Below are positions 55,334-61,468 of a stretch of 61,468 nt of DNA, in pieces (position 1 is the stretch's first letter; every line of letters begins with the position of its first letter). This DNA is from an uncultured Lachnospiraceae bacterium (lineage in GTDB: Bacteria; Bacillota; Clostridia; Lachnospirales; Lachnospiraceae): positions 1 through 61,468 of the forward strand of contig CANREG010000007.1 in assembly GCA_947629565.1 (NCBI GenBank), in the 5' to 3' direction. The notes under the pieces are model-generated. The model was given only the letters and a program-made list of their open reading frames with translations. It was not told where the DNA came from and made no database searches. A program made the position numbers and the translations under genes.

Positions 55334-57025
55334 TCACACCCTCCCTTTAAAAAGCCGCTGATATTTTATCATTTTGCCTTTGGGAACTTTTGCAGTTGGA
55401 TGCTTTGCAATTTTTTTAAACGCTTTCTTCCCAATCTTCTTTAAATGAACACTATATATATTAATTGATTTTAATTTTTTATCATTGTAAAATGCATATT
55501 TCCCAATCGAAGTTACATTTTTTCCAATTGATACTTTTTTTAATTTTATGCATCCGCGAAATGCATTATCTCCAATGGTTTTAACATTATTTCCTATTAT
55601 TACTGTTTTTAATTTCTTATTATTGCGAAAAGCATTTGCAGCAATGGAAGTTACCTTATATGTCTTGTTTTTGTATTTTATTGTCTTCGGTACAACAATT
55701 TTTGCTTTTTTTGTTTTACTTCCGGAATATGCTACCGTTCTCTTCTTAGCACTGGTTACTTTATAATTGGATTTTTTGCTTTCAAAAACATCTCCCTTTT
55801 GAATTTCTTCTTGTTTATTGGTTTTTTTATTAACTTTTTCTGTGTAAGATGATTCTGTTTCCTGCTTTTGCGGATCAACCGGTAAAATTGTGGCGTTTCC
55901 CACATTAAGTTTAGGCTCTTCTGTGTTTGGTTGCGGGGCCGGTTGTGGGGCCGGTTGTGGGGTTGCCTGCGTTGTCGCTTCTGTGGTTGGTTTTTCTTTC
56001 TCCCTATATCTGTACTGAACTTTACTTTCAATAGTCCTGTCTTCCATTTCAGATGGTTCAACAGTTTCCCAATCAGACCATTCTCCCTCTTTCTCATAGT
56101 AGTACACGGTTGATAAATCTCTATATGAATATTGTGTTTTCTGTTCAATTTCTCTGTTCGTTTTTTCTGAAGGTTTGGATGTACTCCAAACAGAATATGA
56201 ATTCCATTTATAATAACTATATATTATAACAGCATCGCGATACTGATATTCTGTCCTTGTTACTGCTGGTACAATCTGCGTTTCTTGAACATAGTAATGC
56301 GAACCATTATAGGTATATATTCTATGAGCCTGATTAACTGACTGATCATAGCATCCATGCCCACACCTGCTTCCATCATAGGCACCTGATACAGGGGTAT
56401 CCATCCAACCGGTACTATCATAATACCAGTCACCACCGTATATCTGTTTTGCAAGCTTATCACAAAAATGATACCATGGGCTTGATGGCGCACTAGAATT
56501 CGTACTTTTGTATCTCCAATATCTATACTGCGTCTTAGCCGGGCTTACCTGCACCGTACGTGTATTTACTTGTCTGGTAGAACTTGCAGTATACTTAGTA
56601 GTCGACCATCCACTCCAATTATCAGTCCAAGTAATTTCAGAACCACTTTTAGTCCACCCGGATAGAGAACTACTTGTACTAGTGGTAGTACTTTTATCTC
56701 TGTACCGGTATACAGTACGGGTATTCACTTCTCTTTCAGAACTTGATGAAACAGAAGAATCCTTCCATTCTGACCAATCTCCCCAAGTCGATTCAGAATC
56801 ATACAAAGTCCACCCTTCTAAAGAATCATCTGAACTAACTGTTGTCTCCTTGTCCCGGTAACGGTATACCGTCCTCGTTTCCAATTCATAATCATCAACA
56901 TTTTCCGGCTGAGTGTCCTGCCAATCACTCCATTCGCTTGCCGCCAAAACAATTTTTTTATTTGTCAAATTACATAACAATAAACTCAGGCATATAATTA
57001 CAGCTAAAAATTTCTTAATTTTCAT
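55334..57025 (-). CDS. Secreted protein with Trp-rich repeats and a C-terminal LRR_5 tail
   Basis: I start it at 57025 (MKIKKFLAVII), after AGGGAG, giving 563 residues. After the signal peptide, about 330 residues contain repeated WSxW segments (EWSDWQD, DWSEWKD, EWSDWET) alternating with TRTVYRYRDK-type strands. A central Cys/Trp/Tyr-rich part includes RCGHGCYD. A Thr/Pro/Gln linker follows, then a BspA-type LRR_5 tail (about 430-563). The WSxW pattern recalls thrombospondin type 1 repeats, but the cysteines do not match. It lies between the FHA gene and the LRR gene. The function is unknown. Confidence 0.8.
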   Translation of the reverse strand: MKIKKFLAVIICLSLLLCNLTNKKIVLAASEWSDWQDTQPENVDDYELETRTVYRYRDKETTVSSDDSLEGWTLYDSESTWGDWSEWKDSSVSSSSEREVNTRTVYRYRDKSTTTSTSSSLSGWTKSGSEITWTDNWSGWSTTKYTASSTRQVNTRTVQVSPAKTQYRYWRYKSTNSSAPSSPWYHFCDKLAKQIYGGDWYYDSTGWMDTPVSGAYDGSRCGHGCYDQSVNQAHRIYTYNGSHYYVQETQIVPAVTRTEYQYRDAVIIYSYYKWNSYSVWSTSKPSEKTNREIEQKTQYSYRDLSTVYYYEKEGEWSDWETVEPSEMEDRTIESKVQYRYREKEKPTTEATTQATPQPAPQPAPQPNTEEPKLNVGNATILPVDPQKQETESSYTEKVNKKTNKQEEIQKGDVFESKKSNYKVTSAKKRTVAYSGSKTKKAKIVVPKTIKYKNKTYKVTSIAANAFRNNKKLKTVIIGNNVKTIGDNAFRGCIKLKKVSIGKNVTSIGKYAFYNDKKLKSINIYSVHLKKIGKKAFKKIAKHPTAKVPKGKMIKYQRLFKGRV

Positions 57026-57085
57026 AGTTAATTCTCCCTTCTGCAAAAATATAGGAATCTTTTACTTATATTGTACTTTGCTCTT

Positions 57086-57397
57086 TTATTCTAATTTAAT
57101 TTTAGTACCTGATTTCCCTATTCTTAGTATGGTGCCAACAGGTAATTTTTCCTTTATTCTTTCCTGCAATTTCGTTTCTTCTTCTGTAACTATTCCTCCG
57201 GAAGAATAATCCGTAACATAATATGTATCATTATCGGCCAATTCAATTTCACAATGCTTTCTGCTTATCGTCATATCACGAAAAACAATATTAGCCTGAC
57301 CCGCATCCCGTCCAACAATGATTGGTTCATTCAACTGAATCGGTATAACTGCTCCCTTTAATTCTCCCTCTAAGCACAGTATTTTATGTTGTGCCAT
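57086..57397 (-). CDS. Small FHA-domain protein
   Basis: I start it at 57397 (MAQHKILCLEG), after GGAGGTG, giving 103 residues that are essentially one FHA domain. Phosphothreonine-binding residues are seen as VGRDAG (Gly-Arg) and ISRKHCEI (Ser, His). The usual Asn-Gly of the last loop is replaced (DYSSGGIV), so binding may be weakened. It overlaps the zinc-ribbon gene by 14 bases. Given the kinase at 43401, it is a plausible phospho-dependent adaptor. Confidence 0.88.
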   Translation of the reverse strand: MAQHKILCLEGELKGAVIPIQLNEPIIVGRDAGQANIVFRDMTISRKHCEIELADNDTYYVTDYSSGGIVTEEETKLQERIKEKLPVGTILRIGKSGTKIKLE

Positions 57398-57599
57398 GCC
57401 CGTCACCTCCAATACCGTCTAACTGCCTATGATCTTTAGAAGGATATTTTCCTATTACTGTTTCCGTTGCTTCAAGAGCTCCCTGAAACCAGTTTTCAGT
57501 CTTTTCCTCGGCTACATTCTTTTCCAGCGCACAGTAAGGACATTCCGCAAATTTATCACTGTCATAGTAATGACCTCGTTTGCACTTTTGTAAAATCAT
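57384..57599 (-). CDS. Small zinc-ribbon protein
   Basis: A 71-residue protein whose N-terminus holds a compact metal-binding motif (CKRGHYYDSDKFAECPYC: Cys6, His10 and CPYC). The remainder is an unstructured acidic and polar tail. Zinc-ribbon/FHA combinations occur as single proteins elsewhere; here the two are separate genes overlapping by 14 bases in different frames, each with its own ribosome site. It is 41 bases after the REC-LytTR-FHA gene. Confidence 0.75.
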   Translation of the reverse strand: MILQKCKRGHYYDSDKFAECPYCALEKNVAEEKTENWFQGALEATETVIGKYPSKDHRQLDGIGGDGHGTT

Positions 57600-57640
57600 G
57601 TCATATTCTCCCTTCCTTTACTTTAGGCACGTTATCATCA

Positions 57641-58687
57641 TTATCCCAGTTGAAAAACATTTTCTCCGCAGCCTAGCCATATCTCTTCTCCTGCCATAAT
57701 TTCTACCGGTGTTTCTTTCTCAAATCGTTCTCCTTTATCATTAAAAATACCATTTTTTGAATAATCACAAACCGTATAAGTGCCTGATTCACGATGATAT
57801 GTAACGCTGCAGTGTAATCGGCTGATTTTTGTATCATTCAGTACAATATCCGCTACACTGGCGTCCCGTCCGAGATTAATTTTCCTATCACTATTAATTC
57901 TTATAATTGTTCCTACTAAAATTCCTTTCACAAACACAATTGCACCGGATTTTTCCCGATTCATCGCCAGACTATGCGTAACCCGCAGGCTTGCATCGTC
58001 TTCATTAGCCGTTCCCATTCCCTCATAATATTTGCGGCTCATCGGTATAGTTATTCCCTGTGCAATAATTGAGGTGCGTTCCACGGAATCAATCATATTT
58101 TCATTTACCATATAACTTTGGTGACATCTTAGGAAATGGAGATCGCCAATCATTTTTTCCACATCGTCCAATTTGGCATAAAAAGAAATATCTTCTGTCA
58201 AGGTATGTGCAATTACCTTGCGCTTTTCGCTCTCCAAATAAATTATCTTATCCAATGGAATCCGATATTCTTTCCCCCTCACTGCAATATTCAGACACTC
58301 CGCGCATTTATTCTTTTCTTCCATGTATCTCACCAGATCTTCTTCAAGCTTTTTCTTGTCAATTGGTTTCAAACAATATGCAAATGCCTTATATGTATAT
58401 CCTTCAAATACATGATCTTTGGATACCGTCAAAAATATAATATCCACATCAATCTGATGTTTGCGAATAAAATCTGCTGTTTTCATGCCATCTAATTGAT
58501 CCATATGGATATCTAAAAAAAGCAAGTCTAAATGAAATTGACCGGCCTTAATTAATTCAAGCACTTCTAATCCGTCAGAAAAATACATAAACTCCATATC
58601 CGTATAACGAAATAATATCTGGCAGATTAAATCATGCAATTCATCTACTATCCATTTTTCATCTTCACAAATGCCTATTTTTAACAT
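57641..58687 (-). CDS. Response regulator fusing REC, LytTR and FHA domains
   Basis: I start it at 58687 (MLKIGICEDE), preceded by GTAGGAAT, giving 348 residues. The receiver is complete (Glu8-Asp9, Asp59 in FLDIHMDQLDG, Lys107). LytTR DNA-binding domain is about 132-225 (FLRCHQSYMVN). A full FHA domain is about 255-345 (LGRDAS, SRLHC, SKNGIF). The fusion lets one protein read both aspartate phosphorylation and a phosphothreonine protein. It begins the operon running towards essC and is a candidate regulator of the LytTR sites in this island. No histidine kinase is adjacent. Confidence 0.92.
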   Translation of the reverse strand: MLKIGICEDEKWIVDELHDLICQILFRYTDMEFMYFSDGLEVLELIKAGQFHLDLLFLDIHMDQLDGMKTADFIRKHQIDVDIIFLTVSKDHVFEGYTYKAFAYCLKPIDKKKLEEDLVRYMEEKNKCAECLNIAVRGKEYRIPLDKIIYLESEKRKVIAHTLTEDISFYAKLDDVEKMIGDLHFLRCHQSYMVNENMIDSVERTSIIAQGITIPMSRKYYEGMGTANEDDASLRVTHSLAMNREKSGAIVFVKGILVGTIIRINSDRKINLGRDASVADIVLNDTKISRLHCSVTYHRESGTYTVCDYSKNGIFNDKGERFEKETPVEIMAGEEIWLGCGENVFQLG

Positions 58688-58740
58688 ATAAATTCCTACA
58701 TTATCTTTAACGAAAAACAACACTATTACACTTTTATTCA

Positions 58741-58769
58741 ATTATTACATTCTGCTTTTCCAAATTCAA
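58741..58769 (-). promoter_or_regulatory. Promoter of the REC-LytTR-FHA gene
   Basis: On the minus strand TTGAAT (58764-58769) and AATAAT (58741-58746) are 17 bases apart, with TG one base before the -10. The predicted start is near 58734, 47 bases before the start codon. Confidence 0.6.
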
Positions 58770-58816
58770 CCAAATAGCATCAACGGACAATATAAGGCAC
58801 CAAAAGTTAATTCTAT

Positions 58817-58864
58817 AAAAAAGGAATAGCTTTTCAAATTTTCAACAAATCCATAAGCTATTCC
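58817..58864 (-). terminator. Intrinsic terminator of the 58905-59456 LytTR gene
   Basis: GGAATAGCTT (58823-58832) pairs with AAGCTATTCC (58855-58864); on the minus strand the stem is followed by six T (58817-58822). It isolates the two LytTR genes from the downstream operon. Confidence 0.87.
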
Positions 58865-58904
58865 CATTCATTTTTACCCTGCAAACGCACAATAATTATC
58901 TCCT

Positions 58905-59456
58905 TTATTCTTCATCCTCCTTTTCCAAATCATATTCTTTTTGCCTCTCTATATAATCCATCATCCGGATTTTTACATCCCGGTAACGATACTTGCTAAT
59001 AGGTACCTCAATCCCGTTATCCAGAAACATACTATTATGCGTTAATTTTTTAAAATGTTTTAAATTGACGATATAACTCCTGTGGATTTTCAAAAAATCA
59101 TATTTCGACAGTAATTGTTCTGCCTCCTTCAAAGAGTAGTTTAACACACATTCTTCGTCTTTTTTTCTTATGTATATTTTTTTCATATTCGCTTCGACAT
59201 AATATATTTCATCAACAGATAATTTCTCTATACTTTTTCCGTCATTAAAATAAATCTGCCTTGCAAAATATTGTTCATATAAATGAATATATTGTCGGAT
59301 TGCTTTTTCAGAGAGCATAACCAAATCGCCGGATGATAAATTATTACTTAGCTCCTCTCTCTCCTCACAACATTCAATCCGGGTATCGACGGCAATTTGC
59401 TGCAAATATTCCCCATACATTTTTCCTTTTGCAATTTTATATAGTATAATCTTCAT
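58905..59456 (-). CDS. LytTR-family regulator with degenerate receiver (paralogue 1)
   Basis: I start it at 59456 (MKIILYKIAK), after AGGATGTGG, giving 183 residues. The first 75 residues look like a shortened receiver, but the phospho-acceptor position in DLVMLSEKA is Ser49 instead of Asp. The C-terminal LytTR domain is complete (IEKLSVDEIYYVEANMKKIY, FLKIHRSYIVNLKHF, VPISKYRYRDVK). A direct-repeat site of LytTR spacing lies about 70 bases upstream, suggesting autoregulation. It is clearly a paralogue of the next gene upstream. Confidence 0.88.
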   Translation of the reverse strand: MKIILYKIAKGKMYGEYLQQIAVDTRIECCEEREELSNNLSSGDLVMLSEKAIRQYIHLYEQYFARQIYFNDGKSIEKLSVDEIYYVEANMKKIYIRKKDEECVLNYSLKEAEQLLSKYDFLKIHRSYIVNLKHFKKLTHNSMFLDNGIEVPISKYRYRDVKIRMMDYIERQKEYDLEKEDEE

Positions 59457-59524
59457 CTTAACCACATCCTGTACTGAATAAATTTTCTTTATCCTAGCAC
59501 TGTCAGTGTGATTCCATTGCAATT

Positions 59525-59551
59525 TGTAACTTTTAGCAAGGCTAATGTAAC
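59525..59551 (-). promoter_or_regulatory. Candidate LytTR-family direct-repeat site upstream of LytTR paralogue 1
   Basis: Two TGTAAC copies begin at 59525 and 59546, exactly 21 bases apart. The first copy sits in TGTAACTTTTAGCA, also found at 48727-48740. On the minus strand an extended -10 (TGC then TAGGAT, 59491-59496) lies 28 bases downstream. Confidence 0.62.
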
Positions 59552-59572
59552 AAATGTCTCATATCACATTTG

Positions 59573-60121
59573 TTATTGATATTGTCCCTTTCTTTTCATC
59601 AAAGTTAAATATTCCTCCCTGACTTCCTTTATCCGGTATTTACTTACCGGAATCCTTATTCCGTTATCCAATATAATCGTATCCTTGGTAATACTGCTTA
59701 TATGGGTACTATTCACAATATAACTTCTGTGGGATTTGATAAATCCTTCCTTTTTCAGCAATCCTTCCAGCTTTGATATGGGAATTGATAAAAGCATGTC
59801 TTCATTTTTCTTCCATACGTGAACCTTTTTCAACTCAGCTTCAACATATAGTATATCCTGCACCAGACAGGTTTCAATTTTTTTCCCGGAGACAAATGTG
59901 ATATTTCTGGCAGATTCGTCAGATATAGATTGTGTAAATTCATGTAATAAAGAATTAGATAAAACAATAAGATCATATTGCTGCATATTATCTTTTATCT
60001 CTGCCTCATCAGTATAATAATCAATATTTACGGATTTTCCACAAACGTTAAATTTATTTTCTAAACTCTCTTTATACTGCTTGAGCGACTCCATTTTCTT
60101 CCCATACAATGCGATTCTCAT
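59573..60121 (-). CDS. LytTR-family regulator with degenerate receiver (paralogue 2)
   Basis: I start it at 60121 (MRIALYGKKM), preceded by GAAGGTG, giving 182 residues. As in its neighbour, a short receiver-like part has Ser55 (DLIVLSNSLL) in place of the phospho-acceptor Asp. The LytTR domain is complete (IETCLVQDILYVEAELKKVH, FIKSHRSYIVNSTH, IPVSKYRIKEV). It is at the upstream edge of the type VII island. Lacking a phosphorylatable Asp, it probably responds to another signal or is constitutive. Confidence 0.88.
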   Translation of the reverse strand: MRIALYGKKMESLKQYKESLENKFNVCGKSVNIDYYTDEAEIKDNMQQYDLIVLSNSLLHEFTQSISDESARNITFVSGKKIETCLVQDILYVEAELKKVHVWKKNEDMLLSIPISKLEGLLKKEGFIKSHRSYIVNSTHISSITKDTIILDNGIRIPVSKYRIKEVREEYLTLMKRKGQYQ

Positions 60122-60151
60122 CTTCCGTACACCTTCGTATATCCTGCAATA

Positions 60152-60193
60152 AAAAATAGTTATAAAATGCAATTTCATTTCACAACTATTTTT
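60152..60193. promoter_or_regulatory. Inverted repeat upstream of LytTR paralogue 2
   Basis: AAAAATAGTT (60152-60161) and AACTATTTTT (60184-60193) form a perfect 10-base inverted repeat in the 60122-60270 gap. ACAACTAT also occurs twice here 16 bases apart (60182 and 60198). This may be an operator for the gene, but the spacing differs from the 21-base LytTR pairs. Confidence 0.4.
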
Positions 60194-60270
60194 AAGTACA
60201 ACTATATTTTATTGTATTCGGATTTTCAACATTTTGGAATGAATGGACGTATATGCGCCCCAATGGATTA

Positions 60271-60552
60271 TTAATCGATATAGAATTTCCTCTCCTCTTT
60301 ATCCACCTCCATATCATAGCTTTCCACGCCCTCAATATGAATAAAGCTTCCGGCAGACATCCGGTCAAGGAACTCCTCCACTAAAACCCGTTCACCCTGA
60401 ATCTCTAGCTCCACCCTTCCGTCATAGAGATTAATGGCATAGCCCGTAAGGCCCAGACTGTTTGCCGTATGATAGGCACGGTACCGGAAGCCCACGCCCT
60501 GTACCCGCCCGCTGACATAATAATGTTTCCTCACAACCATATCTTTTACCAA
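60271..60552 (-). CDS. acyP: Acylphosphatase
   Basis: A small enzyme hydrolysing acyl phosphates such as acetyl phosphate. The phosphate-binding GRVQGVGFRYRA with its catalytic Arg, and the GYAINLYDGRVELEIQG segment with the catalytic Asn, are intact. At 93 residues it has the usual size. The listed start is a TTG; Met5 at 60540 is an alternative and neither has ideal ribosome-site spacing. It is 8 bases after the HAD phosphatase gene and so shares its transcript. Confidence 0.93.
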   Translation of the reverse strand: MVKDMVVRKHYYVSGRVQGVGFRYRAYHTANSLGLTGYAINLYDGRVELEIQGERVLVEEFLDRMSAGSFIHIEGVESYDMEVDKEERKFYID

Positions 60553-60560
60553 ACACCTTC

Positions 60561-61370
60561 CTACCCAAAATACTTCTCCAAAACCTCAAGCAGACCGTCC
60601 TCATCATTTGTCCGCTTAGTCACTATGTCCGCCGCCTCTTTCACTGCCTCCTGGGCGTTAGCCATGGCAACTCCCACCCCGGCATACCGGATCATGGACA
60701 TATCGTTAAAGCCGTCCCCGCAGGCCACCGTGTCCGCCCTGTCTACGCCGATCTTTTGAAACAGCCGCTCCAGGGAAGCCGCCTTGTCCACTCCCGGCGG
60801 CATCGCCTCAATGAAGAAGGGCTCCGAACGGTATATGCTGAGAACGCCTTCATATTGCCGGGCCAGTTCCTTCTCTAATTCCGGCGCCTGCTCCTCCTTC
60901 GCCGTAAACAGGCATTTATTCACATCAAAATCCACATAGGAGACAAAATCGTTTACCTGTTTTAACTCCATGTAATTAAGCCCTGCCTCAAACTCCATGT
61001 ATTTGTCAATACGGGTTCCGGTTATCACCCTGTCGCCCTCATAGGTGACAAGCCCCATGTCGTGGGACCTGGCATATTCATATAAAGGAGCGATACATTC
61101 CTTGGGAAAGCACTGCTGAAATACAATTTCGCCGGTCTTTACATTGACAATCCTTGCCCCGTTAAAGCAGAGTACATATCCGCCATATTGGTCAAGCTTT
61201 AAAGCGTCTGCTATCCATTGCACCCCATGGGTAGGTCTGCCGGAGGCAATGACAATGATGTGTCCCCGTTCCTGCATATCCAAAAGCGCCTGCAGCGTCT
61301 TTGTAGTAAGCTCCTTTTTGCTGTTGGTCAGCGTGCCGTCTATATCTAAAATCAAAACCTTCTTTTTCAT
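60561..61370 (-). CDS. Cof-type HAD-superfamily hydrolase
   Basis: A 269-residue HAD phosphatase of the Cof/YidA type. Motif I DIDGTLTNSKK carries the nucleophile Asp, motif II is ASGRPT, and motifs III and IV are DKAASLE and CGDGFNDMSMI. The cap domain lies between. Such enzymes dephosphorylate sugar phosphates or FMN; the substrate cannot be told here. It is in an operon with acylphosphatase and is the last gene in the window. Confidence 0.94.
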   Translation of the reverse strand: MKKKVLILDIDGTLTNSKKELTTKTLQALLDMQERGHIIVIASGRPTHGVQWIADALKLDQYGGYVLCFNGARIVNVKTGEIVFQQCFPKECIAPLYEYARSHDMGLVTYEGDRVITGTRIDKYMEFEAGLNYMELKQVNDFVSYVDFDVNKCLFTAKEEQAPELEKELARQYEGVLSIYRSEPFFIEAMPPGVDKAASLERLFQKIGVDRADTVACGDGFNDMSMIRYAGVGVAMANAQEAVKEAADIVTKRTNDEDGLLEVLEKYFG

Positions 61371-61392
61371 GCGCTACTCCTTATTTGCTTAT

Positions 61393-61434
61393 GGGGCTGT
61401 CGCACTAAGTAATTAGTGCGCAGCCTCGTTTTTT
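61393..61434 (+). terminator. Terminator-shaped hairpin upstream of the HAD gene
   Basis: Stem GGGGCTG/CAGCCTC plus GCACTAA/TTAGTGC (61393-61427) is followed on + by GTTTTTT. No + strand gene precedes it, so it may be a dispersed palindromic repeat rather than a working terminator. Confidence 0.6.
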
Positions 61435-61468
61435 GAAAAAAATAACTGCCAGACCTCGAAAAAATCCG

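Noticed and set aside
57384..57599. Frameshifted zinc-ribbon-FHA fusion gene
   Set aside because: The FHA frame has its own GGAGGTG ribosome site and ATG inside the overlap, so two genes are the simpler reading.
60182..60205. ACAACTAT pair as a fourth LytTR site
   Set aside because: The spacing is 16 bp, not 21, and the core differs from TGTAA.

Overview
The window comes from a spore-forming, low-GC anaerobic Firmicute, most likely a Lachnospiraceae-type clostridium. The signs are an alpha/beta-type small acid-soluble spore protein, a GerW (YtfJ) sporulation protein, an NfnAB-type bifurcating transhydrogenase, zinc-binding L28, and many clostridial secreted proteins with BspA-type leucine-rich repeats and ChW repeats. 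Nearly all genes lie on the minus strand.

Layout: 1-334 is non-coding and holds a large imperfect palindrome. 335-2286 carries a GH5 endoglucanase lipoprotein and a spore protein. 2419-6899 is recG, fakA, an Asp23-family gene and divergent rpmB. 6949-16400 holds the GerW/DUF2953 pair, several uncharacterised membrane or helical proteins (one a rhomboid-like protein that seems to lack its catalytic residues), LysM and DUF4352 envelope proteins, a GNAT enzyme, hisF, hisH and a large acidic membrane protein. 16625-20843 has a DUF6465-like protein, CheV, a lipoprotein and a two-component system. 21626-25683 is a trans-translation cluster (ssrA, smpB, rnr, secG). 25834-36947 is largely central metabolism: eno, gpmI, aroK, nfnB, nfnA, tpiA, pgk and gap. 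A divergent PHP phosphatase (37202-38032) closes this conserved part.

From 38112 to 60121 lies the notable part: about 22 kb of visibly more AT-rich DNA encoding a type VII secretion-like locus. It has EssC (FHA domain plus FtsK/SpoIIIE ATPase domains), an EsaB/YukD ubiquitin-like protein, three WXG100 proteins, a fourth WXG100-like helical protein, and a candidate secreted protein with a helical N-terminus and a C39-like cysteine peptidase domain. These sit with a PASTA Ser/Thr kinase, a PP2C phosphatase, a small FHA protein, a zinc-ribbon protein, and a response regulator fusing REC, LytTR and FHA. There are two LytTR regulators with degenerate receivers, and four large signal-peptide proteins (two amidases, three with the same LRR tail). 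No EsaA, EssA or EssB homologue is visible.

Three promoter regions in this island carry paired TGTAA-type direct repeats spaced exactly 21 bp, the spacing expected of LytTR dimers. They precede the WXG100 operon, a LytTR gene and the ChW-amidase gene. My reading is a LytTR-controlled, kinase/phosphatase/FHA-gated type VII export system with its own cell-wall remodelling enzymes. Acylphosphatase and HAD phosphatase genes (60271-61370) mark the return to ordinary chromosome.
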